64,000 bases of DNA, taken from NCBI GenBank assembly GCA_947652605.1, contig OX393582.1, positions 14,718,544-14,782,543 on the forward strand. Reading direction: 5' to 3'. The DNA comes from Elmis aenea (lineage: Eukaryota; Arthropoda; Insecta; Coleoptera; Elmidae). Position numbers and translations under genes: made by a program. Below are positions 11,300 to 23,155 of this stretch, piece by piece. Below the pieces are notes generated by a model. That model was not told the origin of the DNA and made no database searches. It saw only the letters and a program-made list of their open reading frames with translations. The stretch's first letter is position 1. Each line of letters starts with the position of its first letter.

Positions 11300-11770
11300 A
11301 TGTCAGCCTTTAAACTTGAGTTGCAGTCTGTGAGTTACATATCTATATTTTCTGATGCATCAAATCACAAAGACATAAAACTATTTCCTACGCTCATTCG
11401 TTTTTTTGATTCCAAAAACGGTGTGAAAATAAAAATTCTTGATTTTGTGTCACTACCAGGAGAAACTGCTGAACTTATTTTCAGTTCAATTTTAAAAATT
11501 CCTAAGGAATATAATTTATCGAAAAAATTTGTTGCATTTTGTGCAGATAATGCTAACAATAATTTCGGGGGTGTTGCACATAAAAGTACCAACAACATAT
11601 TTACAAAATTGAATAGTAGTGTGGATGTGAATCAAAAAGTAATTGGAGTTGGTTGTGCCGCACATATAATCCACAACTCCATTTTACCTTTTACCAGTAG
11701 ATATTGAAAATATAGTCATACAATTTTATAGCCATTTTTATATTGTCACAATCAGAGTTTTTAAAGGAAA
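11300..11770 (+). pseudogene. hAT-1 transposase, central part (DUF4371)
   Basis: About 135 codons in frame from 11300 (SIFSDASNHKDIKLFPTLIR), with the RNase-H-like first block (FSDAS), FCADNANNNFGG and the GCAAHIIHN block. A frameshift follows near 11690 and the sequence fades at KGNF near 11772. This matches hAT-2 residue for residue in layout. The next hAT-1 coding piece, at 21120, overlaps the end of this one by about 12 codons instead of abutting it. Confidence 0.75.
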
Positions 11771-11968
11771 TTTTGTAACGCTGTACTTGCAAAGTTCGTT
11801 ACATTTGATCATTTACCGTTACGTACCCAAAACTCAGGCGGAAGGGCCCCCGCTACGGGGTAGTATTTAAGCAAAGATGTAATGTTTATCTGCCTACTTG
11901 ACTTGCTGCCGCTTTTGGGGGCAGTTGGCCCAACCGGCCACTGTCTGTGTATTTGTTATTATTATGTA

Positions 11969-12866
11969 GGGGAAGGTGGTATATACTGGGACACTTTTTT
12001 TAAATTTTGCGTAACTTTTGAACGGTTTAATTTGCATACCTCAAATTGATATGAGATATTCATATTGCTTTTGTTTATCATTGCATATACAAAAAAATAT
12101 TTTTTTAAATAAAGGTACACAAATAGAGGGGGACTGTCCCCCACTATACACCACTTGTCCCCACATAAACCACCCCGTGGTACATTGTGGGACAGCAAAA
12201 AATATATATGAAATAAAGCATAAGTAATTAAAAAAAGGCTTAATTTTAATTTTTTATTTTAAAAACTTTCACTTTTCATGGGCATTTAGACATTGTACTT
12301 TGAAAAATCAAACTAAAATTGAAAATGTTTCTTTGTTTTTTCTTCAGTGCCCCAAAACGTAGGCGGCGCGCGTAACCTACACAGAAAATTTTTTTTCAAC
12401 ACCGTCTTTTTATCTCTGTTTTTAGAGAAAGAAAATCTAAAGTCGGAAGTCTTTTTCAGAAAATTTACCTGATTATCATCATTGTCCCACAATGCACCAT
12501 GTGATCAATTTTTAAAAGCAACGATTTAATGAAAAACATGTATGATTATTTTAAGTTTGTACATTGTACATACATTTAATATACTGTAAGGTACACCTAC
12601 ACCAAATTTTCTAATTGTTGTTAAATAAATAAAAAAGTTTTAGCATATAAACTGAATAACCACAAAAAAAACAATGCGCAGTTACCAAACATGCCTCACA
12701 TGTGCAAGTCACTATGACATTGTTTACGACACATACTGTAGACAGGATATAATGGGACTGCTTAACCGCTATTTTGATGTAAACAAACTTCACGTACGGG
12801 GTAACAGATAGCCAAAATCTCTGTTGTCCCACTATATACCATGTCCCAGTATATACCACCTTCCCC
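11969..12866. mobile_element. TA-flanked MITE, 898 bp
   Basis: Inverted termini of 26 bp (GGGGAAGGTGGTATATACTG with GGACA) at both ends and TA on either side (11967-11968, 12867-12868). The interior has further scattered TGTCCC/GGGACA and ACCAC/GTGGT words and no coding signature. This suits a Tc1/mariner-type non-autonomous element. Confidence 0.75.
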
Positions 12867-13310
12867 TAAGTAATCATTTTGTATCGTTGACTATTGTTTG
12901 ATTTGTGTTATTGGTAGGGTTACCATACGTACGTATTTTCTACGGACAGTACGTATTTGAGGGAGCTGTCCGTTGTCCGGTCCGTAATTCAGAAAGCGTC
13001 CGTCAAAAATAGTAAATGAGAAGAAAATACGTTATCATACGTTTCATACGCTGTCACTGCGATGCACGAGATTTAAATGTCAGTAGCGTACCGTTCTAAC
13101 ACTGGTCGCATTCAGCGGACGTAGCTGCTCCGGAGCTGCTACGTAGCTGCTACCAAAACGTCTCCTTGTCACATCCGCTACTTTCCCAACAGTTAGGTAG
13201 CGGTCGCCATGTTTGGTAGCGCATTCTGTTTTCGCTACTTACGGAGCAAACAGTGAGCGGAGTGTGTATTAGAACTTGCGTTAGTTTATTTGCTATATTA
13301 TTTTTTAAAT

Positions 13311-14233
13311 ATGGAGAAAGCCGTGTATGTGATGAATGAAAAAGGAAGGTTAGTTCAGGTCGGCATACAAAGTGGTAAGTAACGATTTTATGATATTTTT
13401 TAGAGTATAGAAATCACGAATTGTTTTAGACCTGCAACAAGTACAAGAAAGCCCAAGTTTGTCTTCATGTCCTATTTCAACTTCGGACAACAAATATTCT
13501 TTGGTCAGCGAACAATGTGGTAAGTAACAAATTTATGATATTGTTTAGAGTATAGAAATCACAAATTGTTTTAGAACTGCAAAAAGCAAAGGGAAGCCCA
13601 AATTTGCCTTCATGTTCCACCTTTATTTGGGACCACAAATCAACTCTGTTGCTGACCAACTCCTATATGGAGTTTAAAAAAGATTTTCGTGATCCCAAAA
13701 TTAAGAAAAAAAACGTATGGGTCAAAATTAAAAACAAATTTGAACCATTTGGGTATGTGGTTGACGAAGAAACTCTAAATAGGAAGTGGCGCAATTTAAA
13801 AAAAACCTATACCAGCATAAAGGACAACATAAAGAAAACTGGAAGAGGAAGGATGACTTGGGAGCATTTCGAAGTTTTCGAAGATATTTACCGTGATGAT
13901 AAAACGGTAAATTTACCAAGCATCATTTCATCTTCAGTGACATCGCCTGTTGAACCGTTGTATGTCAACACTTTAGATTCTTCTGACAGCGAAGTACCAT
14001 TGCTTACGCCTGTTAACAATGGTAATTCAAACACAAGTGATACTGTTATCACTCCTTTACGTAGCACATCCAGTAATAAATCCAAAAGTGGAGCTTATTA
14101 TTTGCGTAAACGTTTAGCTGATATTGAAGAGAAGAGGGTCGAAGAAATTAAAATGTTACGACTATCCATTGAAAAAAGTAATGCGATACAAGAGGAAAGA
14201 AACGAATTATTGCGCAAGTTTTTAGATAAATGA
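13311..14233 (+). CDS. Harbinger-1 Myb/SANT-like DNA-binding protein
   Basis: Three coding exons: 13311-13374, 13430-13519 and 13575-14233, giving 270 residues. Both introns are 55 nt with GTAAGT donors and TTTTAG acceptors. The Myb/SANT-like domain occupies about residues 65-150: WDHKSTLLLTNSYMEF, then RKWRNLKKTY and TWEHFEVFEDIY, with the spaced tryptophans typical of this family. A serine-rich region and a charged coiled coil near the C terminus (KRLADIEEKRVEEIKMLRLS) follow. In Harbinger elements this protein binds the termini and imports the transposase into the nucleus. Exon 3 repeats exon 2 with its intron: a 145-bp tandem duplication. Confidence 0.85.
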
Positions 14234-14646
14234 TAATGTTAAATTGTCTGATGATTTTTTAAATGTAGCTGTGTTAATATGCAAATATATAAATAAATGA
14301 AATATGAATGAGTTTTGTTTTTTTGGAATCACATTGAATATGATTGGAAAAACAAGAAATCAATAAAGCAGAATTATTTATGCTTATAAATTATCACAAG
14401 TCGTTTATAGTAATAAAAAGCTGTAGGTACGATTAAAATATTGGCAAAAGTTTTTTTTGTCATTTACAAGTTTACAGTTTTGTTTTCATTATAAAAAAAC
14501 AACATTTAAAAAAGTATTTTATTACAACTTGTTACAAGTAACTTGTTCATTTTGTTCCACTTTGATTTATATATTTACAGTAAAACCTTATTAAGTTATT
14601 ACATCAGTCTCAAACTTTTCAAACATACTAAATTTTAATTACTGTA

Positions 14647-15735
14647 TTAGTATATCATATTTGCAATTAAATCTCGTTTTTCATTGTTCATATTTATTTC
14701 ATTGGCTTCCAAAATGTAATCTGGGTTAGGAATAGCTTCATCATCATTTTCATTATAATTTTCCTCAACATCATTACAAATTATAAAATTGTGTAAAACA
14801 CATGCAGATGCAATGATTTGGTTTCCAAATTCAGGGCTCCCTATGTCCAAACTCTTCAGTCTTCGAAATTTTCCCTTTAAACGTCCAAACGCTCTCTCAA
14901 TGATTGAACGAATTGTACTTAACTTAATATTATAATTTATTTGTATATCATTCAGATGACCATTGTCTCTGTAAGGAGTCAGAAGGTTTGTCATAAGAGG
15001 GTATGCAGAATCTCCTAATAAATGCATATCTTGTGGGATTAATGGGTTTTCGACATTTGTTATTCTATTATAGATTTCGCTGCGTCTATATACGCGTGCG
15101 TCATGCATTCGTCCAGGCGTCCCAACTGATATGTCAATGAACACCATACGATGGTCACATATTCCTTGCAAAATAATAGAATGAAACTGTTTCCTATTAT
15201 AGTAATCATGTGCATTGTGGGAGGGTTGTTTAATGGGTATATGTGACCCATCAATTGCACCAATAACTTGTGGGAATCCATGTGAACGTTCATGAAATGC
15301 TTGTATCGATTCTTGATGATCTGCAGGCCACGTAATTACTTGGGGCATTATAGCTATTATACGAGAAATAATTTCTTTGAAATAATTATGGGCTGTACTT
15401 CTTGCAAATTCAGGTTTAGCTAAAATCCAAATTGTAAAAAGAACCTTTTTTTCAATTGGAACGGTTCCAGGTTCAAGTGGTCTCACATTAGCTAAAACTT
15501 GAAGTAACAACTCTAAAGTTCTTCTTGTCATTCTAAAATGCTCCACAAATAAATTCCCCATGTAACTTGCAATTGTAACCTCATAAAATTCGTGATTACG
15601 GGGCACTGGCACAACTGCTTCTCTGTTGTCGTTTTGAACCGCTATCGGCTCGGCTAATTCTAGTGCTAATTGTCCAATTTCATTAACATTTATGCCGCTA
15701 TCCAAAAATTCGTTAAGTAAAATAAAATTATTCAT
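14647..15735 (-). CDS. Harbinger-1 DDE transposase (HARBI1-like, intact)
   Basis: 362 codons with no break, ATG at 15735. It is a DDE_Tnp_4 (IS5-related) nuclease: first Asp in AIDGSHIPI (D162), second in GRMHDARV (D212), the conserved GDSAYPL (D242), Glu in IIERAFGRLKG (E280), then the CVLHNF motif near 314. The N-terminal helix-rich region (FRMTRRTLELLL) fits the HTH part. Length is normal for the family. The acidic C-terminal tail is unremarkable. It would cut and paste the element together with the Myb-like partner encoded convergently. No disabling mutation is visible. Confidence 0.9.
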   Translation of the reverse strand: MNNFILLNEFLDSGINVNEIGQLALELAEPIAVQNDNREAVVPVPRNHEFYEVTIASYMGNLFVEHFRMTRRTLELLLQVLANVRPLEPGTVPIEKKVLFTIWILAKPEFARSTAHNYFKEIISRIIAIMPQVITWPADHQESIQAFHERSHGFPQVIGAIDGSHIPIKQPSHNAHDYYNRKQFHSIILQGICDHRMVFIDISVGTPGRMHDARVYRRSEIYNRITNVENPLIPQDMHLLGDSAYPLMTNLLTPYRDNGHLNDIQINYNIKLSTIRSIIERAFGRLKGKFRRLKSLDIGSPEFGNQIIASACVLHNFIICNDVEENYNENDDEAIPNPDYILEANEINMNNEKRDLIANMIY

Positions 15736-16119
15736 ATTTCATAAGATAACCTTCAATCTCAACTACACAATTGGTCTATTTGCGCTATGCACAGAAACAG
15801 AATAGGCTCTATGACTGCGTGGTAGCTAATATGGCTGCGTGGTAGCTAATATGTTCTATGCGTGGTAGCATCAAAACTGTTCAAACTAAAATACGTTGGG
15901 AGCGTAGCGGTATCGGTAGCGGAGCGGAATTTATTTACGCTACGTCCGCTGAATGCGACCACTAACTTCAAGGTCCATAAATACGTGCGCATGCGCATGG
16001 TAGTTAATGTCTGTGCAGTCTGTGCGTTTAGGATATGTACGTCACATCATCAGTCATCACTTTAGTGCGATAAAGCATATAGCTCGTTTGTGTTTTGTGT
16101 TGTGTGTTTTGTTTGTGTC

Positions 16120-16900
16120 ATGGGGAAACGAAAATGTAAATTTAATAGTGACCTAGAAAAGGAATTTCAATTTATTACAAAAAAGAACCAAGAGCAGGGA
16201 GACATCGTTATTTGTAAAGTGTGTAATTCAGAATTTTCCATAGCACAAGGTGGACGTCGGGATATAACAACGCATATAAATACCGATAAACACAAAAAAT
16301 CTTGTCATGCGTCTGCTATAAGCAAAACAATTACAACTTTTTTTAAAAATAAGGAACCGACCCCACAAGACTTGCAGTGTGCTTCTAAAGAACTAACGTT
16401 TGCATATCATACACTGCGCCATGATTTTAGTTTTAAATCAGCCGATTGCACTTCCAAGTTAATTAACGAATTGTATGATCCAAAATATTCCTCTGCAAGA
16501 ACCAAAACCGAAGCTATTTTAGTAAACGTGATTTTTCCTTTTTTTTTCAAAGAACTTTTGCATGAACTGGAAGCGGCAACTTTATAACAATCACAATAGA
16601 CTCTTCAAATAGACAGGATTTAAAACTGGTACCAGTTGTAGTAAGATATTTCATCCCTAGCGAAGGAATAAAAAATAAGCTTCTTGATTTTGGAGAGTTA
16701 CCAGGGGAAACATCTGAAATTTTATCCGAATATGTAATTAAAATACTCCACAAATATAAGTTAATTAATAAAATTGTATGTTTTTGTGCTGATAATACCA
16801 ATACTAATTTTGGTGGAGCTTTACGCAGAGGAAAAATTAATGTTTTTACGAAATTGCAAGAAAAAATTGGTCGTAACTTGCTAGGCATAGGATGCGGAGC
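16120..16900 (+). pseudogene. hAT-2 transposase, N-terminal half
   Basis: ATG at 16120 (MGKRKCKFNSDLEKEFQF). The BED finger is at about residues 30-65 (C-x2-C, GGRRDITTHIN, DKHKKS). A bridge to the catalytic core follows (SFKSADCTSKLINELY). Near 16580 the frame shifts, and the RNase-H block continues to GIGCGA at 16900, where hAT-3 is inserted. The reading frame resumes at 19609 exactly after the target duplication (AHIIHN). The sequence is clear despite one frameshift and is younger than hAT-1. Confidence 0.85.
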
Positions 16901-19608
16901 TAGTGATTGCAATACCGGTATACCGAATACCGGTATACCGTGCCATTTTACAATACCGAAATACCGGCTCATTTGATGGTCTAATACCGGTATTCGGTAT
17001 TCGTTTTTTTTTTTTTTAAATAATTTTTATAGTCCTTTTGTACAATTCATAGTTATAATAATATGAAAGGACGTTAATTGTACAACTGTAAGTATATGGT
17101 ATTAACTATCAGGTGAGCGAAAACGATTTAAAGTGGCTAATTTCAATGCGAACAAGTTGGTTGGTAACTTAGCATGATGTCAGTGACGTAGTGTAGCGAT
17201 TTTTCGTAAGGTGTTTGTTTTTTAACGACTTGTCAATATAAATAGTACCTAACCTATAAAACGATTGTCAACTGTCATTGAATAGAGTTAGTTAATCGTA
17301 AATGTTTTTGTAATTAGTAGTTATTTATTAACTCATTCAATCATGGATAATAGTTTTAAATAACATCAAAAAGGAGAGGACAAATCATCTGTGTGGTTTT
17401 ATTACCTGTGCAACGACAAAAATATGATAGCAAAATGCAAAAAGTGTTCACGGATTATAAAAGTTGCTGGGGGAAGTACCAGTGGACTACATACACATTT
17501 GAAAACTCAACATAACATTAATTTATTAAAAAGAAAAGAACCTGCCTCAGATTGTTCTGGTACGAGTTCTAGTGCCTCTGGATCTGGATATAAATCAAAT
17601 ATTAATAAACCTAAGATTACTAGCTATTTAGAAAGTAACAAAGACCCATTAGCTGCAGTTTTATCGCGGATGACATCGATAGATGGTTTGCCGTTCAGTG
17701 TATTTTGCACCTCTATAGATTTAAGAAAGGCATTAATTAATAGCTCGAGGTTTTAAGGATATACCAAAATCTGCTAATACTATTAAAAACATGGTTATTG
17801 ATTACAGTAAAACTATTCGCAATTCTGTAAAAAATGATTTAGAAAAACTGAAACTGAATGGTAAAAAATTTAGCCTTACATTCGATGAATGGACTAGTGT
17901 AAGGAATAGACGTTATTTAAACATAAATGTTCACTCCGAAAATAAATTTTGGAATATAGGATTGTCTCAAGTGTCAGGAAGTATGTCGGCTGAGAAGTGT
18001 GTAGAAACAGTTACCTTAAAACTAAAAGATCATGGAATCTCTCTTAAAGAAGATATCGTTTGCATTACTACTGATGGGGCATCAATGATGAAAAAAATAG
18101 GTAGGTTAATTGATGCAAAACAACAATTATGCTATGCCCATGGTATTCAGCTCGCAGTAATTAATGTACTGTATCAGCATAAACAGGATCAGGCAAGGCA
18201 GAATACTCCAGACTCGGATACTTCTGATTCTGACTCTAACGGCGAAGAAGACGAAAGTGACGTCGGCAGAAATAACTTAGTTGGATTTGATTTAAACGAA
18301 CCTCAAAGTACTTGCATTCTTAATTATCAAGAACTTCTTCCAACAATTAAAAAAATGCGAAACATCGTTAGGCTATTCAGACATTCGCCTACAAAAAACG
18401 CGATCTTACAAAAATACGTACAGGCCGAATTCAGCAAAAACCTTAAGCCAATATTAGATTCCAAAACTCGTTGGAATAGTTTGTTCGGCATGATGGAGAG
18501 GTTTTTAAAATTAAAAAATCCAATCAAAAAGGCGTTAATCGATTGTAATTCTTTAATGACTTTTTCCGACTATGAGTATAATCTTGTAGACACGACTACT
18601 TTGGCTTTGCTTCCGATAAAGCTTGCTGTGGAAGCATTATGCCGCAGAGATGCAAATTTACTAACAGCCAATGCAACGATAGAGTTTATGTTGGAGTCTC
18701 TTGAAGAACAAAACTCTCCACTAGCCAACGAATTGTACACTTCGTTGAAAATTCGTACTAAAGAGAGGGAAACAGATTTAGAAAATGTTTTAAAATATAT
18801 ACAAAATCCCAAAGACTATTGTGATGAGAAAGTACCTCTAACCAAAACTTGTTTAGCAAAAGTAATTTTCTCTTTAGTTGAAAGATTGGATAGGACATTA
18901 ATAAGCGAACATGAACCTAAATCACCTGAATCTGAATGTATTGATATTGAAAGTATTAATTCAGGCGAAAATAAAGAACAAGTAAAACAAACGATGGAGC
19001 AAAAATTGCAGTCTGCCATCAATAAAAAAATTAAAATAAATGCAAAAAACAACATAGTGCCACAAAATGATGTATTGAAGTTAATCAAAAGGGAAATGCG
19101 ATTATTAGAAGACGAAGGTGTTAGAGGGAAATACCTTGAAATGGTCTATTGCTATCTCCTGAAAATTCCACCTACAAGTGTAGAATCGGAGCGAGCGTTT
19201 TCTGCGGCAGGGAAAATTTGCACCAAAATCCGCTCACGGCTGAGCGATGAAGCAATCGATGCCTTGTGCTTTTTAAGGTGTCACTATAAAAATAATTAAA
19301 ATGGCAATAGGTATATATTTAAATTAATTAGGTTTGTTTATTTTTTGCTTTGTATCTTCAGTTTTTTGTGTCTAGATTTTTTACATTATGTATTTTTTAA
19401 GTTTCTTTATTTTCTGTAAATTTGTGTTTTTGTTTTTACATTATACTTACTATTTATAATATGATGTGCATAATATATGTAAAATATATTGTTTTCAAAA
19501 TCGATACTTTTTTTGCAGCAATACCGGTATTAATACCGGTTACCGGTATTACTTGCGAATAAATACCGAATACCGGTATCGTATTTTGGTCCGGTATTGC
19601 AATCACTA
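16901..19608 (+). mobile_element. hAT-3, young hAT inside hAT-2
   Basis: Termini TAGTGATTGCAATACCGG at left and the exact complement at right; 8-bp duplication TGCGGAGC (16893-16900, 19609-19616). Both ends carry clusters of the palindromic word ACCGGTAT (16914-16995, 19520-19598), likely transposase sites. It holds a single long transposase gene with only one stop and one frameshift, making it one of the youngest insertions in the nest. Confidence 0.95.
17343..19299 (+). pseudogene. hAT-3 transposase (BED, RNase-H, hAT-C), nearly intact
   Basis: ATG at 17343. An in-frame TAA at 17361 and a frameshift near 17752 are the only breaks. In order: BED finger (WFYYLCNDKNMIAKC, C-x2-C, then H-x4-H in HTHLKTQH), RNase-H fold starting LTFDEWTSVRNRRYL (first Asp), ITTDGASMMKK (second Asp), CYAHGIQLAV, an acidic Ser/Asp insert, the RWNSLFGMMERF block, and the C-terminal dimerisation motif (TSVESERAFSAAGKICTKIR). 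The 502-codon part from 17791 is uninterrupted. The stop at codon 7 could be bypassed by starting downstream, but the frameshift could not. Confidence 0.9.
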
Positions 19609-20690
19609 TGCGGAGCACATATTATACACAATTGTGTTCAATATGCATCTGATAAACTACCAATAGATATAGAAGTCATAGTAGTAAAAATTTACAAATA
19701 CTTTTATATCTATACAGTCAGAGTTACAAATCTTAAAAATTTTTGCGATTTTGCGCAAGTCGAATACAAAAAAGTACTATCACACTCTAGTACTAGATTT
19801 TTGAGTTTACTGCCAGCAATTCACCGAATACTGTTAATTTTTGAAGGATTGAAATCATATTTCTTGTCGCAACCAGAAAATGCTTGCCCAAATTTGATAA
19901 AAACATTTTTTGAAAATTCGAAAAGTGAAGTCTATATGTGGTTTCTTCACGGCACGCTAGAGAAACGTTTAACAAAATAATTTTAAAAATGGAAAAATCC
20001 GAATGTACTGCGACAGACGTATCCGGATTATATTCAATGTTATATGATCAACTTCGTGAGCGCAAAAATCAAGAATTTATACCTCAGGGAGCCAAACAAA
20101 TATTGATGAAACTTTCAGAATCTGGCGAAGTCGATATACAGCAATTCAAAAGTGAGGTGATTTTTTTTTATGAAAACTGTATGAAGTATCTAGATTTATG
20201 GAGAGACAGTTTTGGACATACTCATAAGTTTCAGTGGATTAATTTTAACCAAAAACTTAGGTGGAGTGAAATAGAAGAATCCGCAATGTTAATAAATAGT
20301 AATCTCTCTGAAACAAACAAAATTAATATTGACGAACTTTTTGAAGAAATAGTGACAATAAATCAATCCACGAAAAGACTAAATTTGAAGACGATACATC
20401 GACGTCTCAAAAATGGATGGAAATTTTCAAAATTTTAAAGTCGACTCATAATGAGTGTAAAAATGTTATGAAATTAACTGAATATATATTTTGTGTACCT
20501 GGAACATCCGCTGTAGTCGAACGAACGTTTTCTCTTATGAACAATGTGTGGACAGCCGAACGGAGTCGATTACAAGTTTCGACTGTTAAAGCTTTATTGA
20601 TATTGAAAATGAACACGGATCTGAATTGCAGGGAATTTTATAATAAATTCAAAAACAATTATTCATTACTAAAGCAAGTAACATCAGCAG
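19609..20690 (+). pseudogene. hAT-2 transposase, C-terminal half
   Basis: Resumes with the CGAHIIHNCVQ block and runs through STRFLSLLPAIHRIL. It changes frame near 19960 and again near 20425. The hAT-C dimerisation domain, FCVPGTSAVVERTFSLMNN with the invariant ER-FS, is at 20490-20560. It ends near 20800 in a Ser/Thr/Lys-rich tail. Two frameshifts inactivate it. Confidence 0.85.
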
Positions 20691-21119
20691 AAAAATATAA
20701 CAAGGGAGATCAAGACTATCAAGAGCCATCAACATCTACAAAAAAAATAAAAATACGTGAGCAATTTTGTTTTCCTAATGTTTCTATTTTGTGCAATATT
20801 TTTTCAATTTCTGAGGGGGGGGGGTCTCTAGTATAGTGTCCGTAATTTGTTTCCTAAAATTATGGTAACCCTAGTTATTGGTGAATGATTGTTCTTGTAT
20901 TGTGAGGCCCATTTTTTTGTATTGTAAAGCCAAGTGTTAAGTAATTGGTTATTAAATAGTTTTACGCAAAGCGAGTGTTCCCATCTGAGTGTTATTTGAG
21001 TTATCTAAGTGTTTTATCAAAGTATATCTAGAGTTTACGCCCCCGTAACTCACAAATAGTAACCAAACGTAACTATTTTTAATTATAAGAGTCCGGCAGT
21101 TTATACCACCGCGACAATA

Positions 21120-23155
21120 TATTATACTGTTAGAGTAGAATCACTTAAAGAATTTTGTTTAGAGGCAGATGTAGAATATCACAAAATCTTAGGGTACAGT
21201 AAAACTAGATGGCTTGCTTTAATGCCAGGTGTTGAACGAATACTAAAATTGTATGTTCCTTTGAAGTCATATTTCTTATCGATTGAGAAATGTTCAAACA
21301 TCATAGACATTTTTTTTAAAGATGATTCTTCAGAACTGTGGTTGAAATTTGTGCATGGTCAAGCATCTGTATTTCATAATCTTATTAAAAACATCGAAGG
21401 AAACACAAATACAATTATGGAAGTAGCAGAACAGATCGATTTATTGAAAACAAAGTACAGAGAAAGATGATATAATAATTATGTGCCAATAGGGATTAAA
21501 AATGATTTAAGAAACCTAAATGAAAATGGCAGCATTAATAAAACTTGGTTTATGTCACAAATAAAAATTTCTATAAAAACAGTCTCCAATATTTAGAATT
21601 GTGGTCATCACAATTTACAGATATCCAAAACTTTTATTGGATCGAACTTAAAAAATCTGTAACTTGGAATGATGTAGAAAAATCTTATGAAAAAAATCTT
21701 TCTCATTTTCCAAATCAAGCAATAGAGGAAAATGATTTATTTGATGAAGCATCGTATTTAAAAAATTATGTTAATGATGAAAAGATATTAAATTGGAACA
21801 AGAAAAAGACTCCCACTAATATTAGATGGGTTGAAATATTTAGTCATTTTAATTCTAGATTTGTTACACATAACAACTTAAAAAAAATTGTTGTATTTGC
21901 TCTCCGCTTACCAGGAACAAACGCCGCCACTGAAAGGATTTTTTCATTAATGAACAAATTATGGACATCAGAGAAAACCCAGCTAAATATTGATACAATT
22001 AAAGCAATGTTAATTGTAAAGACTAATATTGCAGCTAAGGCCACGGCTCCACGTACGATATTTTAACGCATGTATCTGCGTTAAATTGACGGACTAAAAA
22101 CGCATCGTGTACCCCGGCTCCACGTATCGTTTTCAAAACGTATACAAGTCGTACCTATATCGGAAGCAAAACGCAACAACCTGGCTCCACGTACGACATT
22201 CTACCGCTCGATAGTTCTGCATTTGCCCTAAGTAAAAATTAAATGAGGCGTTTCCCAAACAGAAACCTTACGCATGAGAAGATCTTCAATTGCCATCTTT
22301 CAAAAGCACGACGGTATGTAGAGAGTGTACGTTTGGTATATTGGCCAATAAATGCCGAATTTTTCATCATCCGATTGATGTTATATCATTAAAAAATGTT
22401 GTGCACTGCACAATTTTGTCAGAAAACGTGATGGCTATCAATTCGAAGACACATTAACGTGCTCTTTAAATAGTATTCATGCTTTGGGAACTAGGGGAAA
22501 CCTTAATGGAATTCACATCAAAGATTTATTTACTTCATATTTTTGTCCCGACCAGGGATCAGTACCCTGGCAACAGAAAAATGTAAACATCCATCCATGC
22601 TGCCATTTTGGCTGTTCTATTTTTATAGTTTTCGTTGCCTAAATCATACAGGCATGGATGCTTCTCTACTTCTAAAATTAAAATTTCGCTATCTATTTCC
22701 GACATTTCGCAGTGAAAAATAGCAAAAGCGGGCAAATCAAGAGAATTAAAATTCACAAGACAATGTCACCAGTAGGAGTAGGCGGACGGACGCATGCACA
22801 ACGCACGTGGAGCCGCGTGTCACGATACTGACTCGATTATTTATCGGATTGAAAATGGAACAAGCTGCGTCCAAGTGCGTTATGACTTTGAAGACGCAGA
22901 AGTAGTACGATCCGTTATCGGACGTGGAGCCACCTCTCATTTAAACTAGTGTTACCTATGTTTGCCCGTCAATTTAACGCAGATACATGCGTTAAAATAT
23001 CGTACGTGGAGCCGGGGCCTAACTGTGAAGAATTTTTAAAAGAAGTATTAACTAACAATGAGTTATTAAAAAAAAAATCATTTTGCAGAAAAATATTTAT
23101 AACAGGTAGAATAAATAAATATAGATTTTGGTTTATGTTGTTGTTTTATAGTTTG
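21120..23155 (+). pseudogene. hAT-1 transposase, C-terminal part
   Basis: Begins YTVRVESLKEFC at about 21120. It continues through RWLALMPGVERILKLY, has a stop near 21468 and another frame change near 21540, and reaches the dimerisation block LRLPGTNAATERIFSLMNK at 21900-21960. It is interrupted at 22038 by a MITE. Skipping the MITE and one TAA rejoins KTNIAA with NCEEFLKEVL. The end lies near 23155. Confidence 0.8.
22039..23019. mobile_element. Harbinger-type MITE A, 981 bp
   Basis: Starts GGCCACGGCTCCACGTACG and ends with the complementary CGTACGTGGAGCCGGGGCC; TAA on both sides (22036-22038, 23020-23022). Long inverted termini include AACGCATGTATCTGCGTTAA. It has no coding sequence. It shares both ends with MITE B but has about 600 bp of additional interior, so it is the longer progenitor form or has its own insertion. 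Confidence 0.9.

Larger units (their letters stand above)
13100..15962. mobile_element. Harbinger-1, apparently complete
   Basis: The inverted termini share TGGTCGCATTCAGCGGACGT at both ends. TAA flanks both sides (13097-13099, 15963-15965), the usual TWA target of PIF/Harbinger. It holds two convergent genes, a three-exon Myb-like protein (+) and a single-exon DDE transposase (-), both without frame damage. It is the best candidate in the window for a recently active or still autonomous element. Confidence 0.9.
12915..20873 (+). mobile_element. hAT-2, nested in hAT-1 region
   Basis: Ends are TAGGGTTACCATA at 12915 and TATGGTAACCCTA at 20861-20873, flanked by the exact 8-bp duplication GTTATTGG (12907-12914, 20874-20881). 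Subterminal TCCGT words cluster at 12960-13010 and recur near 20838. It contains Harbinger-1 and hAT-3; without them it is about 2.4 kb. Its transposase (BED, DUF4371, hAT-C dimerisation domain) is traceable end to end with few frameshifts. Confidence 0.95.
11774..21116. other. Possible solo LTR splitting hAT-1, itself interrupted
   Basis: If the MITE (11969-12866) and hAT-2 (12915-20873) are ignored, about 490 bp remain between the two hAT-1 coding pieces. They start TGTAACGCTG and end CCGCGACA, resembling TG...CA LTR ends. No flanking target duplication was found and no internal retroelement sequence is present, so this is a weak call. The alternative is unrelated filler from an earlier rearrangement. 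Confidence 0.3.
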
